Shown: positions 8,724 to 18,614 of the stretch, piece after piece
Layout of the letters: each line of letters begins with the position of its first letter
Position numbering within the stretch: the stretch's first letter is position 1
Source of the DNA: Candidatus Dormiibacterota bacterium
GTDB lineage: Bacteria; Chloroflexota; Dormibacteria; Dormibacterales; Dormibacteraceae
Assembly: GCA_003151665.1 (NCBI GenBank)
Contig: PLYD01000080.1
Location: 1 to 33,612, forward strand
DNA: 33,612 nt
Reading direction: 5' to 3'
Program-made: the position numbers and the translations under genes
Notes under the pieces: generated by a model
Seen by the model: the letters and a program-made list of their open reading frames with translations, nothing else
What the model was told of the DNA's origin: nothing
Databases searched by the model: none

Positions 8724-10214
8724 TTGCACGGTGTTGCTGATTTGAACGCCCCCTCCGGCCCTGGACCCTCCCGCGCTTCGCGCGGGGACCCCGGAGGACA
8801 GCGGGGAGGACTCTTCACTCCCACTCGTGACGAAGCCTTGGCGCTGGCCAAGGATTACTCACTCATCCCGGTTTACCGGGAGGTGCTGGCCGACATGCTG
8901 ACCCCCGTTCGCGCTTACTCGCTCCTGTGCCCTCCCGGCTCGCCCGGCTTTCTCCTCGAGAGCGTAGAGGGGGGCGAGAGGCAGGCGCGCTACTCGTTCA
9001 TCGGCTTCGAGCCCTGCGCCCTGGACCTTGGTGAAGGCGACCCATTGCCCGCCCTTCGCGCCGTCGCCGCCGAAGCGACCGCCCCGGTCCGTGGCGTTCC
9101 CCGCTTCCATGGCGGCGCCGTCGGCTATCTCGGTTACGAGACGGCGCGCCACTTCGAGCGGCTTCCGCTGGCCGAGGGCGCTGCACCGCCCCTGCCCGAA
9201 AGCGCCTTTCTGCGCGCCGAGGACCTCGCGGTTTTCGACCACGTCACTCGGCGGCTGAAGCTGCTGACCATCTTCAGGCCCGCCCGCGAGGACTACGAAG
9301 CTGCCAAGGCCCGAATCGACACGATGGAGGAGCGGCTGGCCTCTGACCAGGTTGCGCTGTGGCCTCGCGGCGTGGACGGATCGCCATGGAAATCGAACGT
9401 GACCCCTGGCCAGTTTCACGCGATGGTCGATGCGGCGAGAGAGCACATCCTCGCGGGCGATGCGTTTCAGATCGTCGTCTCGCAACGCTTCCATAAGCCC
9501 CTGGCCGCGAGTCCTTTCGACGTCTATCGCTGCCTTCGCGCCATCAACCCATCGCCTTATATGTTCTTTCTGGCTCTGGGAGGGGACCGTCACGTGGTTG
9601 GCACCTCACCCGAGAAGCTCGTGCAGGTCGAGGGCAAGCGAGTCGAGACGCGGCCGCTGGCCGGCACGCGGAGGCGCGGCGCAGACCAGGCCGAAGACGT
9701 GGCGCTGGAGAAGGAGCTCTTGAACGACCTGAAGGAGAGGGCCGAGCACGTGATGCTCGTCGACCTCGGTCGCAACGATGTCGGCCGCGTCGCACGACCA
9801 GGCACCGTGCACGTCGATCGCTTCATGGAGGTGGAGCGCTACTCACACGTCATGCACATCTCATCCACGGTGAGCGGCGAGCTGCGCGATGGTTGCACGT
9901 CGCTCGATGCGCTGAAGGCCTCCTTCCCGGCGGGGACCGTCTCCGGCGCTCCCAAGATTCGCGCGATGGAGGTGATCGCCGCGCTCGAGCCCGAGCAGCG
10001 CGGCGTGTACGCGGGCTCGCTCGGCTACGTCAGCTTCGGCGGCAACCTCGACATGGCGATCACGCTGCGCACTGTCGTCATCGCCGATGGCATCGCCTAC
10101 GTCCAGGCCGGAGCCGGCGTGGTGGCGGACTCGCGGCCGGAGAGGGAATTCGACGAGACGCTCGAGAAGGCAGGGGCGATGTTCAAAGCAATCGAGATGG
10201 CGGAGGAGATGTGA
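8724..10214 (+). CDS. trpE: Anthranilate synthase component I
   Basis: A 496-residue TrpE that, with TrpG, converts chorismate and glutamine (or ammonia) to anthranilate. The N-terminal domain has LLES (77-80) in GFLLESVEGGERQARYSFIG, part of the site through which tryptophan inhibits the enzyme. The chorismate-binding domain shows AGTRRRGADQAEDVALEKEL, LVDLGRNDVGRV, FPAGTVSGAPKIRAMEVIA, YAGSLGYVSFGGNLDMAI and GAGVVADSRPEREF. The start is uncertain. TTG 8724 (or TTG 8742) adds a Gly/Pro/Arg-rich stretch before the normal beginning LFTPTRDEALALAKDY. That stretch is encoded by a strong nested hairpin (8752-8797). TTG 8838 is the next in-frame choice but cuts into conserved sequence. It overlaps trpG by 4 bases. 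Confidence 0.95.
   Translation: MHGVADLNAPSGPGPSRASRGDPGGQRGGLFTPTRDEALALAKDYSLIPVYREVLADMLTPVRAYSLLCPPGSPGFLLESVEGGERQARYSFIGFEPCALDLGEGDPLPALRAVAAEATAPVRGVPRFHGGAVGYLGYETARHFERLPLAEGAAPPLPESAFLRAEDLAVFDHVTRRLKLLTIFRPAREDYEAAKARIDTMEERLASDQVALWPRGVDGSPWKSNVTPGQFHAMVDAAREHILAGDAFQIVVSQRFHKPLAASPFDVYRCLRAINPSPYMFFLALGGDRHVVGTSPEKLVQVEGKRVETRPLAGTRRRGADQAEDVALEKELLNDLKERAEHVMLVDLGRNDVGRVARPGTVHVDRFMEVERYSHVMHISSTVSGELRDGCTSLDALKASFPAGTVSGAPKIRAMEVIAALEPEQRGVYAGSLGYVSFGGNLDMAITLRTVVIADGIAYVQAGAGVVADSRPEREFDETLEKAGAMFKAIEMAEEM
8752..8797 (+). promoter_or_regulatory. Nested stem-loop at the 5' end of trpE (possible attenuator or translation control)
   Basis: Inner arms CCCGCGC (8770-8776) and GCGCGGG (8780-8786) around loop TTC; outer arms CCTCCGG (8752-8758) and CCGGAGG (8791-8797). 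A GGGGAGG motif follows at 8803-8809. There is no U-tract, so it is not a plain terminator. No T-box motifs and no Trp-codon leader peptide were seen. It may control translation or simply be an inserted palindrome. Confidence 0.5.
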
Positions 10215-10807
10215 GCGCGACTCCTCCGACCCCGAAGCTCGCAGTGATCGATAACTATGACTCGTTCACCTACAACCTCGTCCAGTACCTTGGCGAGCTC
10301 GGGGTCGAGCCCGTGGTGTATCGCAACGACGAGGTGAAGGTTGCAGAGCTCGCGGGTTATGACGGCCTGGTCATCTCGCCGGGGCCCGGCACGCCGGAGG
10401 AGGCGGGCATATCGACCCAGGCGATTCGGGAGCTCAGCGGCAAGCTCGCCATCCTTGGCGTTTGCCTCGGGCACCAGTGCCTGGGCGAAGCGTTCGGCGG
10501 CAAGGTGGTGCGCAACGTGCCGTCTCACGGCAAGACGTCGTGGATCCGCCACGACAACTCGGGCGTGCTGGCGGGTGTGAGCGATCCATTCGAGGCGACG
10601 CGCTACCACTCTCTGATCGTGGAGCGCGCTTCGATCCCCGAGGAGCTCGTGGTCACGGCGTGGACCGCGGACGACACTGTCATGGGGCTGCGCCATTCCC
10701 GGCACCCGACCTATGGGGTGCAGTTCCACCCTGAGTCTGTGCTCACCAAAGAAGGGAAGAAGATCCTGGCCAACTTTATCCGCCGTGCGGCCAGGAAGAT
10801 CGCGTGA
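10211..10807 (+). CDS. trpG: Anthranilate synthase component II (glutamine amidotransferase)
   Basis: A 198-residue class I glutamine amidotransferase that supplies ammonia to TrpE. The catalytic triad is visible as C85 in GVCLGHQ, with H173 and E175 in QFHPES. The N-terminal VIDNYDSFTYNLVQYLGE and the oxyanion-loop SPGPGTP are standard. The protein begins at GTG 10211, which shares bases with the trpE stop (GTGA overlap), and its own stop overlaps the trpD start. In some bacteria the paralogue PabA shares this role for folate synthesis; only the trp role can be inferred from the operon. Confidence 0.95.
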   Translation: MSATPPTPKLAVIDNYDSFTYNLVQYLGELGVEPVVYRNDEVKVAELAGYDGLVISPGPGTPEEAGISTQAIRELSGKLAILGVCLGHQCLGEAFGGKVVRNVPSHGKTSWIRHDNSGVLAGVSDPFEATRYHSLIVERASIPEELVVTAWTADDTVMGLRHSRHPTYGVQFHPESVLTKEGKKILANFIRRAARKIA

Positions 10808-11801
10808 TCGAAGCCATCGCCAAGCTCGTCAAAGGTGAGTCGCTTTCTGAGGAGGAGGCTGCCGCCAACTTTGAGGAGATCATTCGTGGGGACGCCACGC
10901 CGGTGCAGATTGCCGGGTTCCTCGTCGCGCTGCGCATCAAGGGCGAGACTGTCGAGGAGCTCACGGGGTTCGCCCGCACCGCCCGTGCGATGGCCACGCC
11001 GATTGAAATCGGCGGCGCGCTTCTCGACACCTGCGGCACGGGTGGCGACGGCCTCGCGACCTTCAACATCTCCACCCTTTCCGCGATCGTGGCCGCGGCC
11101 TGCGGCGCCCGCGTGGCCAAGCACGGCAACCGAGCGGCCTCATCGCTTTGCGGCTCGGCCGACGTGCTCGAGCAGCTGGGCGTGAAGGTCGACCTCGCGC
11201 CTGAGGGCGTCGCCCGTTGCGTCGATGAGGCCGGCATCGGCTTTCTTTTCGCGCCAATCTTTCACCCGTCGTTTCGCTTCGCCGCCGTCCCGCGCAAGGA
11301 GCTCGCGCTGCGGACCGTGTTCAACGTTCTCGGACCTCTATGTAATCCCGCCGGCGCCAGGTACCAGGCCCTTGGGGTGGCCGACGGCAAGGTGGCCGGC
11401 AAGATGGCCGACGTGCTCATGCGCCTCGGGGTCGAGCGCGCGATCGTTTTCCACGCCGGTGACGGGATGGACGAGCTGTCGGTGAGCGGGCCCTCTCACG
11501 TCATCGAGATCGACGGTCAGAGAAAGGAGTACGAGCTCAATCCTGCGGAGCTCGGCCTCGGCCGCGCGCCGATCGACGCAATGCGGGGTGGTGGGCCCGA
11601 GGAGAACGCCCGCATCGCGCGCGAGGTGCTCGGCGGAGCCCGCGGTCCGCGGCGCGACGTGGTCCTCCTCAATTCGGCGGCCGCGCTGCGTGCGGCCGGC
11701 CTCGCCAAGGACTGGAAGCAGGGTCTCAGCGCAGGAGCTGACGCGATCGACTCGGGCCGCGCCGGCGACATTCTCCAGCGCTGGGCGACAATCTCCCAGG
11801 A

Positions 11802-11805
<4 letters not shown>
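10804..11805 (+). CDS. trpD: Anthranilate phosphoribosyltransferase
   Basis: A 333-residue enzyme that joins anthranilate and PRPP to give phosphoribosyl-anthranilate. The PRPP-binding GTGGDG is at 78-83, KHGNR at 106-110, and the ASSLCGSADVLEQLGV segment follows, as in TrpD. Later RTVFNVLGPLCNPAG and FHAGDGMDELSVSGPS are also typical. Full length for the family. GTG 10804 overlaps the trpG stop, and the stop overlaps the trpC start. Confidence 0.95.
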
Positions 11806-12583
<778 letters not shown>

Positions 12584-12587
<4 letters not shown>

Positions 12588-13195
12588 CGATCCAGGTGAA
12601 GATTTGCGGCATCTGCGACCCCGGTGGCGCCCAGGCCGCGATCGAGGCCGGCGCGGACCTGCTGGGCTTTCATTTCTGCCGCTCTGACCGCCGGCTCACA
12701 CCAGAGGCAGTCAAAGCGATTGTGGACGGGCTCTCGCTTCGCCCAACGATCGTCGGCGTGTTCATCGACCAGGACCCCGACGAGGTTCGGCAGATTGCCG
12801 AATTTGTCGGGCTCGACCTGCTGCAGCTTCACGGCTCTGAGCCCGCGGGCTACGACGCAGGCCGGCCGGTGATGAAAGTGCTGAAGGTCAAGGACGGTCA
12901 GATACCCGACGCCGGGGCATGGCCTGACCCGATCATGCTCGACTCGTGGTCCGCCGACCAGCGCGGCGGCACCGGCCAGACGTGGGACTGGGAGAGCGCT
13001 CGCGAGCTGCTCGGTACGCGTCGCGTGTTCATCGCTGGCGGACTTCAACCGGGTAACGTGTCCAGGGTCGTGAGCGAATTCAAGCCATATGGTGTCGATG
13101 TGTCGAGCGGAGTCGAATCTGCCGTCAGGGTCAAGGACCCCGACAAGGTGCGCGCGTTCGTGCACGCGGTGCGCATCGCGGAAGTGTTGGGATGA
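12584..13195 (+). CDS. trpF: Phosphoribosylanthranilate isomerase
   Basis: A 203-residue TIM-barrel isomerase for the Amadori step before TrpC. It begins [10 protein letters not shown] with the catalytic cysteine C8; the phosphate-binding loops appear as [11 protein letters not shown] and [11 protein letters not shown] dedicated trpF distinguishes this genome from Actinobacteria that use the bifunctional PriA. It overlaps trpC and trpB by 4 bases each. Confidence 0.94.
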
Positions 13196-14364
13196 GCCAT
13201 CCCGAGCATGGCCGCTTCGGCGCTTATGGCGGGCAGTATGTGCCCGAGACGCTCATGGCCGCGCTCGGGGAGCTCGAGGACGTGTGGCACGAGGCGAAGG
13301 CCGATCCGCAGTTCCAGCTCGAGCTTGCCGGCCATCGGCGAGCGTTTGTCGGCCGCCCCACGCCGCTGTATGCGGCCACGCGTTTGGGCGCGCACTTCGG
13401 CGGCGCGCACATTCACCTTAAGCGCGAGGACCTGTGCCACACCGGCGCGCACAAGCTGAACAACGCTGTCGGCCAGGCGCTGCTCGCGCTGCGGATGGGG
13501 AAGAAACGGATCATCGCGGAAACTGGCGCGGGGCAGCACGGCGTGGCGGTCGCGACGGTGTGCGCTCGCTTCGGCTTCGAGTGCGCCGTCTACATGGGCA
13601 CCGAGGACATGCGGAGGCAATCGATGAACGTGCGCCGCATGAAGCTTCTCGGGGCTGAGGTCGTCGAGGTGACTGCGGGGACCAAGACGCTGAAGGATGC
13701 GACCTCAGAGGCGATACGTGACTGGGTCACCAACGTGCGCACCACCCACTACATCATCGGCTCGGTTGTCGGCCCTCACCCCTATCCGGAGATGGTTCGC
13801 GACCTGCAGCGTGTGATCGGCGACGAGGCTCGCGAGCAGTACCTGTCGGTCGATGGGAAGTTGCCCGATGCGATCATCGCCTGCGTCGGCGGTGGCTCGA
13901 ATGCCATCGGGATGTTCACGGCATTCCTGGACGACAAGGACGTAGCGCTGATCGGTGTCGAGGCCGCGGGTGAAGGGGTGCGCACGGGCCGGCACGCGGC
14001 CTCGCTCGTAGGCGGCCGCCCGGGCGTGCTGCACGGCAGCTACTCCTACGTGCTGCAGGACGGCGACGGCCAGATCCTGCCGACACACTCGATTTCCGCC
14101 GGTCTCGACTATCCCGGTGTGGGCCCTGAGCATTCGTTCCTACGTGACTCCGAGCGCGTCCAGTACGTGGCGGTGACCGACAAGGATGCGGTCGCCGCTT
14201 TCAAGCTCTGCACCCGGCTGGAGGGGATCATGCCGGCGCTCGAGCCGTCTCATGCGCTGCATCACGCCGGCCTGATGGCGCGCGAGTTCGGGCCTGGCGG
14301 GCGAATCCTCGTCTGCCTTTCCGGTCGCGGCGACAAGGACATGGATTCCGTCGAAGGTGTCTGA
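13192..14364 (+). CDS. trpB: Tryptophan synthase beta chain
   Basis: A 390-residue PLP enzyme that condenses indole with serine. The Schiff-base lysine is K88 in [13 protein letters not shown]; the phosphate-binding loop is [24 protein letters not shown] is the standard N-terminus of the TrpB1 type that pairs with TrpA. TrpA follows with an 8-base overlap, so a normal alpha2-beta2 complex with an indole tunnel is expected. Confidence 0.96.
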   Translation: MSHPEHGRFGAYGGQYVPETLMAALGELEDVWHEAKADPQFQLELAGHRRAFVGRPTPLYAATRLGAHFGGAHIHLKREDLCHTGAHKLNNAVGQALLALRMGKKRIIAETGAGQHGVAVATVCARFGFECAVYMGTEDMRRQSMNVRRMKLLGAEVVEVTAGTKTLKDATSEAIRDWVTNVRTTHYIIGSVVGPHPYPEMVRDLQRVIGDEAREQYLSVDGKLPDAIIACVGGGSNAIGMFTAFLDDKDVALIGVEAAGEGVRTGRHAASLVGGRPGVLHGSYSYVLQDGDGQILPTHSISAGLDYPGVGPEHSFLRDSERVQYVAVTDKDAVAAFKLCTRLEGIMPALEPSHALHHAGLMAREFGPGGRILVCLSGRGDKDMDSVEGV

Positions 14365-15127
14365 GGGCCTGCGTCTCGAAGCAGCGCTGAAGGCCGATGG
14401 CGACCTGAAGCTCGTCGCGTACATGATGGGCGGCCACCCCAACCGCAAGAAGTCGGTCGAGGTGGGCAAGAAGCTCGCAACCTCCGGCATCGCCGCGCTC
14501 GAAATCGGCATACCTCACTCCGATCCGCTGGCGGACGGGCCCGTCATCCAGCGCGCCGGGCAGGTGGCGCTCGAACATGGCATGACGGTCGAGGCCTGCC
14601 TCGAGCTGGCCTCGGCGATCGCGAAAGAAGGCACGCCCATAGTGCTCATGACCTACATCAATCCGATCCTCGCGTACGACCCGCGGAAGTTTGCGGCCGA
14701 GGCGGCGCAGGCGGGCGTGACGGGCGTGATCGTGCCCGACCTGCCGGTGGAAGAATCCGAGCCGGTCGCCGGATGGCTGCGGGCGGCGTCGCTCGATACC
14801 GTGTTCATGGTGTCGCCGACCACATCACTGCAGCGGCTGCAGACCATCTGTGAGCACTCGAGCGGTTTCGTCTACTGCGTCACCGTCACCGGCATCACTG
14901 GAGCGCGCAAAGAACTGCCGGAAGGGATGCCGGAGCTGATGCAGAAGGTGCGAAACCACACCCCGCTGCCGGTGGCGGCAGGCTTCGGCATCTCGCGTCC
15001 CGAGCACTTGAAAGCCCTGCTTGGCGTGGCCGACGCCGCTGTTGTGGGGAGCGCGATAGTCGCCGAGATCGACAAGGGGCGCGACCCGGTGGTGTTGGTC
15101 AAGGAGCTTTTGAAGGCATGCCGGTAA
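14357..15127 (+). CDS. trpA: Tryptophan synthase alpha chain
   Basis: A 256-residue TIM-barrel lyase that releases indole from indole-3-glycerol phosphate. The two catalytic acids are present at the same numbers as in the Salmonella enzyme: E49 in [15 protein letters not shown] and D60 in the same segment. [10 protein letters not shown] is the phosphate-binding loop. The proposed start is GTG 14357, inside the end of trpB. The downstream aroH start at 15118 overlaps its stop by 10 bases. Confidence 0.95.
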   Translation: MSEGLRLEAALKADGDLKLVAYMMGGHPNRKKSVEVGKKLATSGIAALEIGIPHSDPLADGPVIQRAGQVALEHGMTVEACLELASAIAKEGTPIVLMTYINPILAYDPRKFAAEAAQAGVTGVIVPDLPVEESEPVAGWLRAASLDTVFMVSPTTSLQRLQTICEHSSGFVYCVTVTGITGARKELPEGMPELMQKVRNHTPLPVAAGFGISRPEHLKALLGVADAAVVGSAIVAEIDKGRDPVVLVKELLKACR

Positions 15128-15513
15128 GGGGGATTCGCGGCGCGACCACGGCGGAGGCCAACACGGCGGAGGCCATCACCGAGGCGACGCAGGAGATCCT
15201 GGTGGAGCTGACGCGCCTCAATGACCTCGACAAAGGCGAGATCTGCTTTGCCTACTTCACCACCACCCACGACCTCACAGCCGAGTTTCCCGCCTACGCC
15301 GCCCGCCGTTTGGGCTGGCTGGAGGTGCCGCTGTTGTGCGGCCACGACATGGACGTCCTCCTGCCCAATCCGCGCGCGGTTCCGATGTGCATACGTATCC
15401 TTCTGCTCTACAACACCGCCAAGCCGCAGTCGGCGATGCGATTCGCCTACCTGCGCGGAGCGAAGGCGATCAAGGCCGACCTCGATTCACTGAGAGGAAC
15501 AGTCATCCCGTGA
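15118..15513 (+). CDS. aroH: Chorismate mutase, AroH class
   Basis: A 131-residue monofunctional chorismate mutase of the AroH (trimeric barrel) type, which makes prephenate for the tyrosine/phenylalanine branch. [14 protein letters not shown] holds the Arg7 equivalent; VPLLCGHDMDV matches the Bacillus VPVMCMQEMDV loop; CIRILLLYNT carries the Arg90 equivalent (R93). At the position of the Bacillus catalytic Glu78 there is Asp (D77), a conservative but notable change. It is coupled to trpA upstream and DAHP synthase downstream, like the aroH of the Bacillus aro/trp supraoperon. Confidence 0.93.
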   Translation: MPVRGIRGATTAEANTAEAITEATQEILVELTRLNDLDKGEICFAYFTTTHDLTAEFPAYAARRLGWLEVPLLCGHDMDVLLPNPRAVPMCIRILLLYNTAKPQSAMRFAYLRGAKAIKADLDSLRGTVIP

Positions 15514-16526
15514 TCATCGTCATGACGCACACGGCGACCGAAGCCGATATCAAGGCGGTTGTCGATCGCGTCCACGAGATCGGGCTCAAGACCGAGCTGT
15601 CGCGTGGCGAGGAGCGCACTCTCGTCGGGGTGATCGGCGGCAACGCCTACGCCTATAAGGAGGCGTTCTCCCACCTCAACGCGATCCACGAGATCATCCC
15701 CATCACCAAACCGTTCAAGCTCGCGAGCCGCGAGTTCCGGCCCCAGAACACGGTGGTCGACGTCGGGGGCGTGAAGATCGGCGGGGATGAGGTCGTGATG
15801 ATGGCCGGCCCATGCTCGGTCGAAGGCGAGGACATGCTCCTCGAGACGGCTCGCCACGTCGCCGCCCAGGGCGCGACCATCCTGCGCGGTGGCGCGTTCA
15901 AGCCGCGCACCTCGCCTTATTCGTTCCAGGGCCTGGGCGAGTCGGCGCTGAAGATGATGGCGCTGGCTCGAGACGAGACCGGCCTCAAGGTCGTGACGGA
16001 GGTGGTGGCGCCAGGCGATGTCGAGCTCGTGGCGCGCTACGCCGACATCCTCCAGCTCGGCACCCGCAACATGCAGAACTACGCGCTGCTGCAGGAGGCC
16101 GGCCGCTCGGGCAAGCCCGTGCTGCTCAAGCGAGGCATGTCGTCGACGATCGAGGAATGGCTGCTGGCTGCCGAGTACATCCTGTCGCAGGGCAACCGCG
16201 ACGTGATTCTCTGCGAGAGGGGCATCCGCACCTTCGAAACGTCGACCCGGTTCACGCTCGACCTGAACGCGGTCCCACTGGCGCGAGAGCTGTCGCACCT
16301 GCCGATAATCGTCGACCCCTCGCAGGCAACCGGCCGGTGGTCGCTGGTGCGACCCCTTGCACTGGCCGCGGTGGCGGCCGGCGCGCACGGGCTGATCGTC
16401 GAGGTGCACCCCACGCCGAACCAGGCGCTGTCAGACGGGGCGCAGTCCCTCGATTTCGAGAACTTCGATCGCCTGATGGAAGACCTCAGACGGCTGCTGG
16501 GCGCGATGTCCAGGCAGCTCGCCTAG
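15510..16526 (+). CDS. aroF: 3-deoxy-7-phosphoheptulonate (DAHP) synthase, type I-beta
   Basis: A 338-residue enzyme for the first shikimate step (PEP plus erythrose 4-phosphate). Residues 1-75 form a ferredoxin-like N-terminal domain, as in the Thermotoga I-beta enzyme, where it mediates feedback control by aromatic amino acids. The barrel follows: AGPCSVE at 99-105 (C102 binds the metal), GAFKPRTSPYSFQG at 128-141, LLKRGMS, ILCERGIRTFE and DPSQATGR. GTG 15510 is chosen because it overlaps the aroH stop and gives the expected MIIVM start; the frame stays open further upstream only inside aroH. Symbols aroF, aroG and aroA are all used for this enzyme. Confidence 0.95.
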   Translation: MIIVMTHTATEADIKAVVDRVHEIGLKTELSRGEERTLVGVIGGNAYAYKEAFSHLNAIHEIIPITKPFKLASREFRPQNTVVDVGGVKIGGDEVVMMAGPCSVEGEDMLLETARHVAAQGATILRGGAFKPRTSPYSFQGLGESALKMMALARDETGLKVVTEVVAPGDVELVARYADILQLGTRNMQNYALLQEAGRSGKPVLLKRGMSSTIEEWLLAAEYILSQGNRDVILCERGIRTFETSTRFTLDLNAVPLARELSHLPIIVDPSQATGRWSLVRPLALAAVAAGAHGLIVEVHPTPNQALSDGAQSLDFENFDRLMEDLRRLLGAMSRQLA

Positions 16527-16539
16527 ACCGCACGCCAAC

Positions 16540-17361
16540 ATGCCTACTGTCGCGATAGTAGGCCTCGGCTTGATGGGCTCTTCGCTCGCGCTCGCACTCA
16601 AGCAGTCAAGACCCGACGTGGTTGTCGTTGGGAGCGACAAAGACCCGACCACGTTGCGCAAAGCTGTGGATCGTGGCGTCGTCACCAGCGGAAGCGCGGA
16701 CCTGGCGGTCGTCGAGATCTCAGACATGGTGGTGCTGGCCGTTCCGATCCTGGCTTTGCGCCAGGTCTTTTCGAGCCTCAGCGGTCACGTTGCCGGCAAG
16801 GTGGTGACTGACATGGCCAGCACGAAGGTCAGCGTCATGGAATGGGCATCAGAATCCGGCGTCGACTTGATCGGCGGCCATCCGATGTGCGGAAAGGAGA
16901 TGGCCGGCATTGACGCTGCCGACCCTTCGCTGTTCCAGGGTGCGCCCTGGGTCCTCACCAGCGCGCACCCGGCAGTGAGCCATCTGGTCGAGTCGGTCGG
17001 TGCGCATTCCCTGGTTATGGACGCGGCGACTCACGATCGGCTCGTGGCCGGAGTCAGCCACGCCGCCTTCCTCCTGTCGGTGGGCTACGTCCTCTCGCTC
17101 TCCAGCCGGTCCGACTGGCCCGAGGCATCCAAGCTGGCGGCGTCGGGATTTCGCGACATGAGCCGCCTTGCCGCCGGTGCCCCAGAGCTTTACGCGGGGA
17201 TCTCGCGGACCAATCGCGCCCACTTGGTTGAGCAGCTTGACGCCATCAGCGCCACGTTGGCGCGATTGCGCCGCCATCTTCAGGACGACGATCCGCGCCT
17301 GGTCGAGCTGTTCGAAGAAGCGCGCTCGGTTCGGGAACGCTGGGCTCACGACGCGACTTGA
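16540..17361 (+). CDS. tyrA: Prephenate dehydrogenase
   Basis: A 273-residue NAD(P)-dependent TyrA that oxidises prephenate to 4-hydroxyphenylpyruvate for tyrosine. The Rossmann motif GLGLMG is at 8-13; GGHPMCGKEMAGIDAADPSLFQGAPWVLT carries the catalytic-loop His. No C-terminal ACT regulatory domain is present. It is separated from DAHP synthase by only 13 bases and overlaps the next gene (aroA) by 4. No pheA is seen in this window. Confidence 0.93.
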   Translation: MPTVAIVGLGLMGSSLALALKQSRPDVVVVGSDKDPTTLRKAVDRGVVTSGSADLAVVEISDMVVLAVPILALRQVFSSLSGHVAGKVVTDMASTKVSVMEWASESGVDLIGGHPMCGKEMAGIDAADPSLFQGAPWVLTSAHPAVSHLVESVGAHSLVMDAATHDRLVAGVSHAAFLLSVGYVLSLSSRSDWPEASKLAASGFRDMSRLAAGAPELYAGISRTNRAHLVEQLDAISATLARLRRHLQDDDPRLVELFEEARSVRERWAHDAT

Positions 17362-18614
17362 TCGCGACCGTGCGCAAAGCAGAGAGGCTCGAGGGTGAGG
17401 TCAACCTGCCCGGTGACAAGTCGATCTCGCATCGCGCTCTGATCCTCGGCTCACTGGCCGATGGCTGGAGTCGCGTGCACGGACTTTCGACCGGCGCCGA
17501 CGTGCAGTCGACTGCCAACTGCCTTCGCGCGCTGGGAGCGGTGATCGAAGAGTCCGCGGTTCGAGGGTTTGGACTCGATGGCGTCCGCAAGGCCGGCGTG
17601 GCGCTGGACTGCGGCAACTCAGGCACGACCATGCGCCTGCTCGCCGGCATCCTCGCGGCCCAGGAGTTTGTCAGCGAGCTCACAGGCGACGAGTCGTTGA
17701 CCCGCAGGCCGATGGACCGTGTCGTCAAGCCGCTGCTGGAAATGGGCGCCCACGCGCAATGGCCGCCGTTGCGCGTCGGCGGGCATGTGCCACTCCACGG
17801 CATTGAGTACGAGATGCCGGTGGCAAGCGCACAGGTCAAGTCGGCGCTCCTGCTCGCAGGCCTCTTCGCCGAAGGCACCACAACCATCATCGAGCCCGTG
17901 CGCACTCGCGACCACACCGAGGTGATGCTCCGGTCGATGGGCGCCGAAGTCACGTCGGAGGGGGATCGCGTTGAGATTCGCCAGGCGACCATGCTCAAGC
18001 CCTTCGACATCGAGATTCCTGGTGATCTAAGCGCTGCGAGCTTCTGGCTGGTGGCGGCAGGTCTGGTACCCGGTTCGACAGTGGTTCTCCCCGGCGTCGG
18101 TGTCAACCCCACGCGGACCGCGTTCCTCGACCTCCTGAGGCACCACGGTTTCGACATCCACAAGTCGCGTAGGCGACACAGCGCGGGCGAGCCGGTCGCC
18201 GACCTTGAGGTTCACGCCTCCTTTTCGGACGACCCGCTCGAGGTCGCCGGCGACACCGCTGCGGAGATGATCGACGAGCTGCCGATCCTTGCGGTCGCTG
18301 CCACCCAGCTCGCAGGGCGAAGCCACATCTCGGGCGCGGCCGAGCTGCGCGTGAAGGAGTCGGACCGCATCGCGGCGATGGCCGAAGGACTGGCCGCTAT
18401 GGGTGCGAACATCACGGCCAACGCAGATGGCTGGACGATCGAGGGTCCATCCAGGCTGCGCGGCGCTCAGGTTCGGTCGCTCGGAGACCACCGCGTCGCG
18501 ATGGCGCTCGCCGTCGCTGGGCTGCTCGCCGACGGCGAGACCGAGATCGAAGACGCCGAGTGCGTGAACATCTCCTATCCCGGGTTCTTCGACCAGCTGG
18601 AAGACCTGTGCTGA
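17358..18614 (+). CDS. aroA: 3-phosphoshikimate 1-carboxyvinyltransferase (EPSP synthase)
   Basis: A 418-residue EPSP synthase joining PEP to shikimate 3-phosphate. GDKSISHRALILGSL (K21, S22) binds the substrates; GNSGTTMRLLAG and LTRRPMDRVVKPL form the PEP/S3P site; KESDRIAAMAEGL and DHRVAMALAVAGLLA close the second domain. The TTG start at 17358 overlaps the tyrA stop. Here TRRPMDRV lies where sequence class is usually judged, but glyphosate sensitivity cannot be told by eye. Confidence 0.95.
   Translation: MIATVRKAERLEGEVNLPGDKSISHRALILGSLADGWSRVHGLSTGADVQSTANCLRALGAVIEESAVRGFGLDGVRKAGVALDCGNSGTTMRLLAGILAAQEFVSELTGDESLTRRPMDRVVKPLLEMGAHAQWPPLRVGGHVPLHGIEYEMPVASAQVKSALLLAGLFAEGTTTIIEPVRTRDHTEVMLRSMGAEVTSEGDRVEIRQATMLKPFDIEIPGDLSAASFWLVAAGLVPGSTVVLPGVGVNPTRTAFLDLLRHHGFDIHKSRRRHSAGEPVADLEVHASFSDDPLEVAGDTAAEMIDELPILAVAATQLAGRSHISGAAELRVKESDRIAAMAEGLAAMGANITANADGWTIEGPSRLRGAQVRSLGDHRVAMALAVAGLLADGETEIEDAECVNISYPGFFDQLEDLC

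Noticed and set aside
8715..8744. Nine-codon mini-frame before trpE as a tryptophan leader peptide
   Set aside because: It contains no Trp codons and overlaps the proposed trpE frame; not an attenuator peptide.
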